Origin: Sulfurimonas sp.
GTDB taxonomy: Bacteria; Campylobacterota; Campylobacteria; Campylobacterales; Sulfurimonadaceae
Reading direction: 5' to 3'
Assembly: GCA_021157485.1 (NCBI GenBank)
Contig: JAGGWO010000165.1
Span: forward strand, 1-9,013
Length of the DNA stretch: 9,013 bases
In this document: in pieces, positions 1 to 7,239 of the stretch
Layout of the letters: each line of letters starts with the position of its first letter
Numbering within the stretch: position 1 is the stretch's first letter
Made by a program: the position numbers and the translations under genes
Notes under the pieces: model-generated
The model's database searches: none
Told to the model about the DNA's origin: nothing
What the model saw: only the letters and a program-made list of their open reading frames with translations

Positions 1-732
1 CAAGAGGATGAACTTAAAAAACTTGGTATTAAAAATAATAGATTTGATGTTATAAAACCTGGTGCTCTAATCCTCTCAAGAGTACTAAATAAAATTGAAA
101 TAAAAAATATTATAACAAGTGGTGTTGGAGTTAGAGAAGGTGTATATCTGTCTGATCTACTTCGTGGCTCAAAAGACAAATTTCCTCATAACTATAACAC
201 TTCAGTAAAGTATATTTTAGATACTCACGTTGGAGATAAGACATTTTCAAATCATCTCAACCTAATTAGTAAAAAACTCTTTGATTTAACAAAAGATTAT
301 CTTGGGATTGATGAAAAATATAGATATGAGTTAGCTTTAGCAGCAAAACTTTATCCTGCTGGAAGTAGTGTTCACTTTTATTCACAAAACAAACACACTT
401 ACTATCTCATTCAGAGTGCATTAGAGTATGGTTTTAGCCACAAAAGCATTACACTTATAGCTACACTAACAAAATATGCAAAAAGCAGACTTCCAGCATC
501 TTCACATCTTAAAAAATATAGTGCTTTACTCCCTAAAGAAGATACAACAAATGCTCTAAGCTTTTTACTATCTCTGAGTATCGCTCTAATTAGTCATAGA
601 CCTAGAAATATCGATTTTGATATGAAGTTTATTGATGGAGTTTTACATATAGAGTCTGCAAACCCTATGTATCTAAGTCAAGACGCAGTTATAAAACTTG
701 ACTGCAATAAGAAGTTTAAAATTAGATTCTAA
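1..732 (+). CDS. Ppx/GppA-family phosphatase, C-terminal part (5' end outside window)
   Basis: Reading frame 1 is open from the left edge to a TAA at 730-732, giving 243 residues. The stretch near residues 40-54 (SGVGVREGVYLSDLL) matches the conserved segment that closes the actin-like phosphatase fold of exopolyphosphatase / guanosine pentaphosphate phosphatase proteins. Known family members hydrolyse inorganic polyphosphate or convert pppGpp to ppGpp in the cytoplasm. The rest is the helical HD-like C-terminal domain. Its signature, where relatives have AALLHDIG or AAMLHEVG, reads AAKLYPAG (about residues 116-123), followed by a KHTYYLIQSA helix. The metal-binding His-Asp pair is therefore missing, so this domain is probably structural. 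The N-terminal catalytic residues lie outside the window, so polyphosphatase and pppGpp phosphatase cannot be told apart. The gene converges on bamA with an 11-base gap. Confidence 0.85.
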   Translation, partial: QEDELKKLGIKNNRFDVIKPGALILSRVLNKIEIKNIITSGVGVREGVYLSDLLRGSKDKFPHNYNTSVKYILDTHVGDKTFSNHLNLISKKLFDLTKDYLGIDEKYRYELALAAKLYPAGSSVHFYSQNKHTYYLIQSALEYGFSHKSITLIATLTKYAKSRLPASSHLKKYSALLPKEDTTNALSFLLSLSIALISHRPRNIDFDMKFIDGVLHIESANPMYLSQDAVIKLDCNKKFKIRF

Positions 733-752
733 CCTCTTAAACGCTAGAATCT
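724..752 (-). terminator. Inverted repeat at the ppx/bamA convergent junction, possible weak terminator
   Basis: AGATTCTA (724-731) and TAGAATCT (745-752) are perfect reverse complements separated by 13 bases. The arms contain the last codons and stops of both converging genes. On the minus strand the repeat is followed by AATTTTAAACTTCTTATT, which is moderately U-rich, so it could end the bamA transcript. On the plus strand the following bases (CTGTCCC) are not T-rich. The stem has only two G-C pairs and the loop is long, so it would be weak. The repeat may simply reflect both genes ending in AGA-TTC-stop. Confidence 0.3.
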
Positions 753-3002
753 CTGTCCCATAGTAAACTCAAATCCAGAAGTCTTATCCCCCGGCTCTTC
801 AAGAAGAGGATTAGCAAACATCAGCTGAATCGGTCCAACTGGAGAGAACCACTCTAATCCTAAACCAAAACCACCACGAGCAGTAGTATTTGTACGTAAG
901 TTTATCGTATAACTATCGGAAATAACACCCCAGTCTACAAATGCAACTACACGCATTTTTGCTTGTGGGACTAGTGGTAAACTCAGTTCTAGACTATTTG
1001 AAAATGTTTGAGTACCACCAATCCTTCTATAACCATCAGTTGCTGTTGTATCAACTACAGTTGGAGATAAAGAATATGATTCGTACCCTCTAACACTACC
1101 AATACCACCCATATAGAATTTTTCTGCAAGCGGAACATAACCATTATCTATAACAGCATTAAATCTAGCTTTATATCTAAAAATAGCATCAAAGCCTATG
1201 TAATCTTCCAAGCCTATAAATTTTCCAAAGTTAGTTCTACTTTTAAAGAAATCTGCATCCCCACCAAGTCCTGATTTTTCAAAACTTTGAGAGAGTGTAA
1301 AACCCTCACGTGGAAGGTAATAATCATCTGTATCATCCCATTTGGCACTCAGAGTAATTCCACTTTTAGAGTACTCTTCAAAATAACTTTGGTCTCCATA
1401 TTGAGTACTATTAAAGTCATCGCTAAACTCATAATCATTTTGAGAAAAACCATACCCCATATAACCAGAAATATGACGCGAGAACCTATGTCCAACCCCT
1501 AAAGAAATACCATCAGATAGAGTTGTGTAATCATTATAGTCATACACAGAGTGAAAGATAGAGAAGTTACCACTAAAGTCACTATCATTAAGTCTATTGT
1601 TAGAGATATTAAATGAGTAACTTTGTGTTGTTTCAGACTTTTCAGCCTTAACCCCTACGTTTATACCTGAACCCCAGATATTTCTATCATTTACACCTAG
1701 ACTAACAAGGATACCACCATAACTACCATATCCACCACCTATCTGAATATTACCTGTTGGTGCCTCTTTTACTTTTACAATTAAATCCATTGTAGAGTTA
1801 TTAATTCTCTTCTCTTCAATAGTATTTCCATCAAAAAACCCTAAACGTCCAAGAGAATTTCTAGAGTCTTTAAGGTCAGTTAGAGAGTACATATCTCCAG
1901 GCCCTAAATATAATTCACGACGAATAACTCTATCAAGCGTTCTAGTATTTCCAGATATTACTACATTTCTTATCTTAACTTTTGTTCCAGGATTGATTTT
2001 AAAGACCACTTCAACAGTATGGTCTTTTTTATTCTTTTTAAGATCTGGAACTACTTGAACAAATGCATAACTTTTATCAGCTATAAGAGTTTTTATTTTT
2101 TGAGAATCATCACGGAATGTTTTTATATTAAAGATTTCACCTTTTTTAAGTGTTATTATCTCTTTTATCTTCTCGTGGTCTATAACCTCTTTTGTTTGAT
2201 GAATCGAAACACCAGTAATTGTATACGCCTCACCCTCTTCTATCTGATAACTCATATCAGCAGTATAGTTGTCAAAATTTACTCTCACAAACGGCTGTTC
2301 TATTTTTGCATCTAGATATCCATTCTGCATATAAAAGTCACGTATTCGCAAATTATCATACTCTAAATCTGCAAGACTCATTTTTCCATCATTCTGTCCC
2401 CAGAACCAACCCATAAACTCACGCTCTTTATTTGATATTACACTATCAAAGTCATCACTATCAACACCAATCACTCCACTATACTGTAGCTTTTCAATAC
2501 TAATCTCTTCACCTTCGTTAACAACAAATGTTACTTTAATACTACCATTTTCAAGATACTCTTTTTGAATCTCTACAACACTATCAATCTTACCTTCTTG
2601 GTTCAGTGCAGCAATAATTCTTTTCTTAGCCGCTTCTAATCTTTTCTCATCATAAAGAGAGCCTTTTTTTATCTGAATAACTGTCTCTTTAATATCATCT
2701 TCACTCTCTTTCCAGCCTTTGAGGTCTATCTGAGAAATTATCGCTTTTTCTTTAAAATAAAAAGTTAAGTCTCCTTCTTCTAACTCAACCCATATATCAT
2801 TAAAGTAACCTTGCTTAAAATACTTCTTGATTGCATCATTAATCATTCTAGAGTCAACATCATCACCTTTATCAAACTCTAGCATTCTTAGTGCAACAGG
2901 CTCTGATATGTGTAGCATTCCCTCATATTTTATAGTTTTAATAATTTGTGCAGATAAGTGTGAGGTAAAAAATATAAATAAAATTGTTAAAAGTATTCTC
3001 AT
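744..3002 (-). CDS. bamA: Outer membrane protein assembly factor BamA (Omp85 family)
   Basis: This encodes the 752-residue essential core of the BAM machine, which folds and inserts beta-barrel proteins into the outer membrane. Residues 1-18 form a signal peptide (hydrophobic core LLTILFIFF, likely cut after SHLSA). Five POTRA repeats follow at roughly 20-87, 88-165, 166-257, 260-338 and 341-414, each with the usual GxLYxxxxL- or GYxxA-like elements. One example is the G-N-T-R turn that opens POTRA5 at about 351-354. The C-terminal barrel starts near 419. It contains the family hallmark VRGY at 637-640 (L6 loop), a WFSPVGPIQ segment near 718-726, and a final strand ending in aromatic F752, the outer-membrane sorting signature. 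The ATG at 3000-3002 is preceded by GGAAC at a suitable distance. The gene is transcribed away from tyrA, and its length is normal for the family. TamA is unlikely because TamA has only three POTRA domains. Confidence 0.96.
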   Translation of the reverse strand: MRILLTILFIFFTSHLSAQIIKTIKYEGMLHISEPVALRMLEFDKGDDVDSRMINDAIKKYFKQGYFNDIWVELEEGDLTFYFKEKAIISQIDLKGWKESEDDIKETVIQIKKGSLYDEKRLEAAKKRIIAALNQEGKIDSVVEIQKEYLENGSIKVTFVVNEGEEISIEKLQYSGVIGVDSDDFDSVISNKEREFMGWFWGQNDGKMSLADLEYDNLRIRDFYMQNGYLDAKIEQPFVRVNFDNYTADMSYQIEEGEAYTITGVSIHQTKEVIDHEKIKEIITLKKGEIFNIKTFRDDSQKIKTLIADKSYAFVQVVPDLKKNKKDHTVEVVFKINPGTKVKIRNVVISGNTRTLDRVIRRELYLGPGDMYSLTDLKDSRNSLGRLGFFDGNTIEEKRINNSTMDLIVKVKEAPTGNIQIGGGYGSYGGILVSLGVNDRNIWGSGINVGVKAEKSETTQSYSFNISNNRLNDSDFSGNFSIFHSVYDYNDYTTLSDGISLGVGHRFSRHISGYMGYGFSQNDYEFSDDFNSTQYGDQSYFEEYSKSGITLSAKWDDTDDYYLPREGFTLSQSFEKSGLGGDADFFKSRTNFGKFIGLEDYIGFDAIFRYKARFNAVIDNGYVPLAEKFYMGGIGSVRGYESYSLSPTVVDTTATDGYRRIGGTQTFSNSLELSLPLVPQAKMRVVAFVDWGVISDSYTINLRTNTTARGGFGLGLEWFSPVGPIQLMFANPLLEEPGDKTSGFEFTMGQRF

Positions 3003-3039
3003 TAAAGTTCCATATTCAAAATTAGAAGAGATTCTACCT

Positions 3040-3072
3040 ATTATGTGGTTAATATTAAGTAAATCTAGTATA
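3040..3072 (-). promoter_or_regulatory. Putative bamA promoter (sigma-70-type -10 elements)
   Basis: On the minus strand TATACT (3072 to 3067) is a good -10 hexamer preceded by a T-rich stretch. It would give a leader of roughly 55-60 bases before the bamA ATG. A weaker second candidate, CATAAT, lies at 3045-3040. No -35 TTGACA-like box is visible. That agrees with Campylobacterota sigma-70 promoters, where a conserved -35 is generally replaced by AT-rich periodic sequence. The hexamer overlaps the tyrA -10 element on the opposite strand. Assigned by position and motif only. Confidence 0.45.
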
Positions 3073-3074
3073 AT
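3069..3074 (+). promoter_or_regulatory. Putative tyrA promoter -10 element
   Basis: A perfect TATAAT sits 27 bases upstream of the tyrA ATG and would give a short leader of about 20 bases. The best-spaced -35 candidate (TGGTTA, 3046-3051) matches TTGACA at only three of six positions. The upstream DNA is AT-rich, as usual for this phylum. A 10-bp palindrome TTAATATTAA (3049-3058) lies between the -35 and -10 positions. Confidence 0.6.
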
Positions 3075-3101
3075 TTTGCAAATAAATAAAAAGAAACTAT
3101 T

Positions 3102-3932
3102 ATGAATGTAGCAATTGTTGGATTAGGACTGATGGGTGGCTCACTTGCTCTTAGTCTTAAAAAATTAGATTTTATTGATTCTATCGTTGGTAGTGACCAT
3201 AATGCTGAGCATCAAAAGACTGCATTAGAGTTAAACTTAGTAGATAAGTTTGTTAAATTTGAAGAGGTAAAAGAGTATGATGTTCTCTTTTTAGCGATAC
3301 CTGTAAATGGTGTTATTGAGTCATTAAAAAAACTGACTGATGTAAGTGAATCAACTACTATAATTGACCTTGGAAGTACAAAAAATAAAATAGTCTCCTC
3401 TATACCACCTAGTATTAGAAAAAACTTTGTTGCAGCACATCCAATGACTGGAACTGAAAACTTTGGTCCAAGTGCAGCAATAGAAGGTTTATATGATGAC
3501 AAAGTTGTAGTTTTATGTGATTTAGAAGATAGCGGTGAACTTCAACAAAATGTATCTAAAAAGATATTTAAAGCACTCCATATGAAAAAGTACTTTATGA
3601 AAGCAGACGAGCACGATAGACACGCTGCGTTTATCTCTCATATGCCTCACGCCATCTCTTACTCGCTTGCCAACACTGTTATGAAACAAGAGAATAAGCA
3701 TAATATTTTAGCTCTTGCAGCCGGTGGGTTTCGTTCTATGAGTAGGTTAGCAAAAAGTTCACCTGATATGTGGGAAGATATTTTCAAGCAGAACAAATCT
3801 AATCTACTTGAGGCTATAGAACTTTTTGAAAAAGAGCTAGCAAATATCAAAGAGAATATCAAAAACAATGAGTGGCAAAAAGTTCATAAAGAGATGTCTG
3901 ATGGGCATAAGCTACACGATATTTTAGACTAA
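3102..3932 (+). CDS. tyrA: Prephenate dehydrogenase
   Basis: This 276-residue cytoplasmic enzyme oxidatively decarboxylates prephenate to 4-hydroxyphenylpyruvate, the committed step of tyrosine synthesis. An N-terminal Rossmann domain starts at residue 1 with the dinucleotide loop GLGLMGGS (7-14). Asp32 at the end of strand 2 (GSDHN) favours NAD+ over NADP+. Further family motifs are DLGSTK (89-94), the catalytic-His segment AAHPMTGTE (111-119, His113), SHMPH (179-183), and GGFRSMSRLA (208-217), which carries the arginines expected to bind prephenate. The C-terminal half is the helical dimerisation domain. There is no chorismate mutase or ACT domain, so this is a monofunctional enzyme of normal length without a fused feedback domain. 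The ATG at 3102 is preceded only by a weak A-rich AAGAAA ribosome site. The gene is divergent from bamA, and its stop lies 6 bases from the batD stop. Confidence 0.95.
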   Translation: MNVAIVGLGLMGGSLALSLKKLDFIDSIVGSDHNAEHQKTALELNLVDKFVKFEEVKEYDVLFLAIPVNGVIESLKKLTDVSESTTIIDLGSTKNKIVSSIPPSIRKNFVAAHPMTGTENFGPSAAIEGLYDDKVVVLCDLEDSGELQQNVSKKIFKALHMKKYFMKADEHDRHAAFISHMPHAISYSLANTVMKQENKHNILALAAGGFRSMSRLAKSSPDMWEDIFKQNKSNLLEAIELFEKELANIKENIKNNEWQKVHKEMSDGHKLHDILD

Positions 3933-3958
3933 ATATCGCTAGCTTATTTCATATTTTT
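3907..3958 (+). terminator. Stem-loop terminator of tyrA spanning the tyrA/batD convergent junction
   Basis: ATAAGCTA (3907-3914) pairs perfectly with TAGCTTAT (3940-3947). Inside it, CGATATTT (3917-3924) pairs with AAATATCG (3931-3938), with a 2x1 internal loop between the stems and a 6-base loop TAGACT. The plus strand continues TTCATATTTTTT, as expected for Rho-independent termination of tyrA. The hairpin includes the stop codons of both genes (tyrA 3930-3932, batD 3939-3941). In the batD direction the following bases (GCCCATCAGAC) are not U-rich, so termination would be one-sided, although the hairpin could protect the bat mRNA 3' end. Confidence 0.65.
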
Positions 3959-5369
3959 TGAGCAACTCTTTTAAAACCTTTTTATCAATTTTCTTCTTAT
4001 CTTGAGAATAGAGGTTATTTTCTAAAATATCTAAAATATCTTGAACCTCTTTGTCGTCTTTAAATGGAAGTAGTTTCACTAAAAGCAGTTTTTCATCTTT
4101 TATGTTCAGACTCTTTTCACGCTTGAACATACTCCATGGTTTAAGAATCATCAATACTATTCCAAAAACAATTCCAAGTACAAAAACCAATGACACAAGG
4201 ATTGGGTTCAACGCACTTGTAACTACTTCAGTTTTTACTTTAACTTCTTCTTTCACTCCTGTTTCATCTCTTTTTATCTTAAGCTCAGGTTTTACCTTTG
4301 CTCCAAGAACTTCAACTTTAATCTCAGAAGTTGAAACAGTCTCTATTTTATTAGTTTTTGGATTAAAAAACTTAAGTTTAAATGGTGGAATTACAAAATC
4401 GTTATCTCCAACAAGAGCTAATTTTTGAGTAAGTTTCATCCCCTTCACTAATATCTTTTCATCAAATACACTTACATCTTCTATATAAGGTTTAAAAGTT
4501 TTTATATCCTCTAAATTACCGCTACCATGTACTTCAACAGTTACGTTTACAGCTTCATTCGGACTTATTTTTGTTTTATCAGCTTTTGCGCTAATAGTAA
4601 ACTCACCAACTAAAGAAGCACCAAAAGGAATTGGTTTTATATTTAAATCTAACTCATTTGAGAAGTAACTCTTCCACTTAATCTGTGGAGAGAACGAACC
4701 CCATACATCTCTTGATGATGTACGAGAAGCTATAGATATTTGAGCCGGTTCTATTTTTAGACTGCCTTCTCTCTGTGGGGCTAAAATATATCTAACAGAA
4801 GTAATCGTATACTCACCATCATTTCTACGCTCAGGTTTTGACTCATCTTTTATCCAAAATCCTTTCATTGGAGGTGCTATAAATTTACTATCAACTGCTT
4901 CTGCACGTTTTTTTTGTTTAAACTCCAAAGTCACTTCGAAAGGTTCACCAACATAAAATTCTTTTTTTTCTGTTTTTAGATTTAAGATAAAATCTGCATT
5001 TTTATCTTGGCTCATTGGTTTTACTACTACTTCTAAAGCCTTTGAAGTCTCTATCTTTCCATCAATTTCTACATCAATAGGTTTAATTTTACAAGATTTC
5101 ATAGGCATAAATTTATAACTCAAAACATAGCTTTTTTTATAATCACCATTTACAATCTCTATACTTGTTTGAGAAGAAGTTGAAATCACATCAGAGTCAC
5201 AGATAGTATTTATAATTGGTCTTTGAATATCATTTCCATTTATCTTAAGAGAGAAAATCACCATTTCTCCCTTTGTAACGCTACTGTAATTTACATTAGA
5301 GACAACACTTGCATATATAATATTTGATATAAAAAGTAATAAAAAAAGTATCTTACCAAGGCTTTTCAT
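3939..5369 (-). CDS. batD: BatD family membrane-anchored periplasmic protein
   Basis: This 476-residue protein ends the Bat operon. A signal peptide covers residues 1-20 (LFLLLFISNIIYA). A long beta-rich periplasmic region follows, of the Ig-like type seen in BatD/oxygen-tolerance proteins. It includes the family's GEPFEVTLEF segment (141-150), a WIKD motif near 172-175 and the characteristic HGSGNL (281-286). One transmembrane helix lies at about 389-409, followed by a basic KPWSMFKREK (cytoplasmic side) and a helical tail of some 60 residues. Only two cysteines (57 and 93) are present, both in the first periplasmic domain. The ATG at 5367-5369 has AAGGA about five bases upstream and overlaps the batB-batC stop by 17 bases, so translation is probably coupled. 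BatD is thought to act with BatA/BatB in envelope stress or oxygen tolerance, but its molecular activity is not established. Confidence 0.88.
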   Translation of the reverse strand: MKSLGKILFLLLFISNIIYASVVSNVNYSSVTKGEMVIFSLKINGNDIQRPIINTICDSDVISTSSQTSIEIVNGDYKKSYVLSYKFMPMKSCKIKPIDVEIDGKIETSKALEVVVKPMSQDKNADFILNLKTEKKEFYVGEPFEVTLEFKQKKRAEAVDSKFIAPPMKGFWIKDESKPERRNDGEYTITSVRYILAPQREGSLKIEPAQISIASRTSSRDVWGSFSPQIKWKSYFSNELDLNIKPIPFGASLVGEFTISAKADKTKISPNEAVNVTVEVHGSGNLEDIKTFKPYIEDVSVFDEKILVKGMKLTQKLALVGDNDFVIPPFKLKFFNPKTNKIETVSTSEIKVEVLGAKVKPELKIKRDETGVKEEVKVKTEVVTSALNPILVSLVFVLGIVFGIVLMILKPWSMFKREKSLNIKDEKLLLVKLLPFKDDKEVQDILDILENNLYSQDKKKIDKKVLKELLKKYEIS

Positions 5370-7239
5370 TTTTTTCCTTATTTTTCATTTTTTGTTCGTT
5401 TAATCTGTAAAGATAAGTATTTTGCTTTGAGTTTAACTTATTGAGCCATTTTGCTTCTTCAGCATCACTCATCCCTTGAAGTTTTGAATCCGACGCAGCT
5501 CCACCGTTCTCTTTCTTCTGGATTTCCTCTTTCTTTTTATCTTTTAACTCTTTTGCCTGTTGCTTAGCATTTCCTGCTTCATCGCTATCACTTGGGTCTT
5601 CATCACTATCATCGCCCTCTCCTTTAGACTTACTATCATCAGATTTGTTCTTATTATCAGGATTTTTTTCTTCATCAGATTTATTACTTTTTGAGCTATC
5701 ATTATTTTTTGAGTCTTTGTTTTTATTCTTATTCTTTGTATCATTTGCTTCATCCGCATTATCACCTTTTTCATCAGTTTTTTGCTCTTTAGATTTTTTA
5801 TCTTTATCTGCTTTATCGTCTTTCTTTGATTTCTCTTTATTCTCTTCTAGAGCCTTTTTAACAGCCTCTAGGTTCTCTCTTGTCAACTTATCTTCTTTGA
5901 TTTTCAAGGATGCTTCATAATGTTTAATTGCTCTCTCTAAAGTATTTTTTGTACCTAAGCGCGCAAGAGCATTACCCATATTTGATAATTTATTAGCTTT
6001 TAACTCTTTATCCTCAACTTTTGCATAGGAGTATGCACTTAAAGCCTTTTCATACTGCTTCTCTTTATAGTAAGCATTTCCAGCATTATAATAAGCTTGT
6101 CCATTACTATTTTTTTGTGCGTATTTTTCATAGATTTGTGCAGAAGAGTTGTACTCTTTAGAATTATAGAGTTTTTTAGCATCATCTAGCTTTTTAAAGT
6201 CAAACATACCTGCAACAGAGGGGGAGCTACTCAAAAATAGTGCAAATAGTATAAATGCAGATACTGGCATACTATGTTTAACTTTTTTACCAATAGAGCT
6301 AAAGGCAATGAGTAAAATAAGCATTGCCAGAATTATTGGATAGTAAAATAGGGCAACATATCTTTTTATTTCTTGGCTTTTGAGCTCTTTATGTTCAGAG
6401 TTTTTTATTATTTCATGAAGCATAGCTTCAATATCTTTTGACGATGTTGTATTTTGAATATAGACACCACCTGTCTCTGTAGCAAGCTCAGAGATAGATT
6501 CATTTAGTTTTGATATTATGATATTATCATTATACTTTATAAATGAGCCATCTCTTTTTTTAATAGGTGCACCCGCTTCTGTACCCATACCAAGGACAAA
6601 TACAGTGATACCATTTTCTTTTGCATAATCGATTTCTGCTGAAAAATCTGTTTCGTCACCACCATCACTTAAAATCAGTAAATATTTTTTATCTCGATTA
6701 GCATTAGTTTTTGCTACTGTCTCTAACATGGTAAGAATATTTGTGCCTTGTTGAGTTATACTCGATGTATCTAGCTTAGATAAAAGAAAAGAGACTGTTT
6801 TTGAATCAAAACTAATAGGAGAAACAAGATAGCTATTTTTTGCAAAAGCTATAACGCCTACTCTCTCTTTTGTTGCTTTATTAATGAGTTCAAGAGCTTT
6901 TTTCTTAGCCGATTCAAGTCTATTAGGATAGATATCCCCAGCCAACATAGAGTCTGAAATATCCAATGCTATAATTATGTCGGCACTCGTTGACTTAACT
7001 TTCACTTTTCCATTCTCTAAAACTGGATTGGCTAATGCTAAGATAAGCAATACCCCTACCAAAAAAAACAGACTATTTCTTGCCTTTAAAGTAAGTGAAT
7101 TACTGTTGACTCTTAATCTATCCATAACACTATCTGAAAAGTAGTGTTCTAGTGATTCTTGCTGCATTATAAGCAGTATAAACAGCACAATTAAAACTGG
7201 TAACATATAGTATATAAATTCAGGATGCAAAAATGTCAT
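5353..7239 (-). CDS. batB: BatB-BatC fusion: VWA domain plus TPR membrane protein
   Basis: The 628-residue protein has transmembrane helices at about 10-26 and 56-72. A von Willebrand A domain at about 84-285 has an intact MIDAS metal site: DISDS (Asp93, Ser95, Ser97), Thr166 and Asp192 in LSDGG. A third helix lies at 296-315. After a basic GKKVKH, a signal-peptide-like hydrophobic segment at 324-343 ends in PSVAG. Then come about three TPR repeats (347-450). A K/D/E/S/N-rich low-complexity stretch (about 466-580) precedes a conserved-looking tail with AEEAKWLNKL and TYLYRL. The first half matches BatB and the second BatC, which are separate genes in Bacteroides-type operons. By the positive-inside rule both VWA and TPR regions face the periplasm. 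AAGGGGG (7248-7254) is a strong ribosome site eight bases before the ATG, which overlaps the batA stop as TAATG. The family is implicated in aerotolerance and stress resistance; the mechanism is unknown. Confidence 0.9.
   Translation of the reverse strand: MTFLHPEFIYYMLPVLIVLFILLIMQQESLEHYFSDSVMDRLRVNSNSLTLKARNSLFFLVGVLLILALANPVLENGKVKVKSTSADIIIALDISDSMLAGDIYPNRLESAKKKALELINKATKERVGVIAFAKNSYLVSPISFDSKTVSFLLSKLDTSSITQQGTNILTMLETVAKTNANRDKKYLLILSDGGDETDFSAEIDYAKENGITVFVLGMGTEAGAPIKKRDGSFIKYNDNIIISKLNESISELATETGGVYIQNTTSSKDIEAMLHEIIKNSEHKELKSQEIKRYVALFYYPIILAMLILLIAFSSIGKKVKHSMPVSAFILFALFLSSSPSVAGMFDFKKLDDAKKLYNSKEYNSSAQIYEKYAQKNSNGQAYYNAGNAYYKEKQYEKALSAYSYAKVEDKELKANKLSNMGNALARLGTKNTLERAIKHYEASLKIKEDKLTRENLEAVKKALEENKEKSKKDDKADKDKKSKEQKTDEKGDNADEANDTKNKNKNKDSKNNDSSKSNKSDEEKNPDNKNKSDDSKSKGEGDDSDEDPSDSDEAGNAKQQAKELKDKKKEEIQKKENGGAASDSKLQGMSDAEEAKWLNKLNSKQNTYLYRLNEQKMKNKEKNEKPW

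Noticed and set aside
2019..2416. Plus-strand open reading frames inside bamA with hydrophobic translations
   Set aside because: They are antisense shadows of bamA without start-site signals; their Phe/Leu/Tyr content reflects Lys/Glu-rich codons on the coding strand.
3003..3101. A small RNA or riboswitch in the bamA-tyrA intergenic region
   Set aside because: Only 99 bases are available, with no stable hairpin or T-tract. Promoter elements and ribosome sites for the two genes explain it.
4908..4969. Two runs of eight A residues in batD (sense strand) as possible phase-variation tracts
   Set aside because: Both encode lysines in a normal position, the frame is intact, and runs of this length are expected in DNA this AT-rich. 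There is no sign of variability from one sequence.
5544..5920. Opposite-strand and alternate-frame open reading frames over the BatC low-complexity region
   Set aside because: They arise from the skewed base composition of the K/D/E/S/N codons, have biased amino-acid content and no ribosome sites, and lie wholly inside a well-supported gene.
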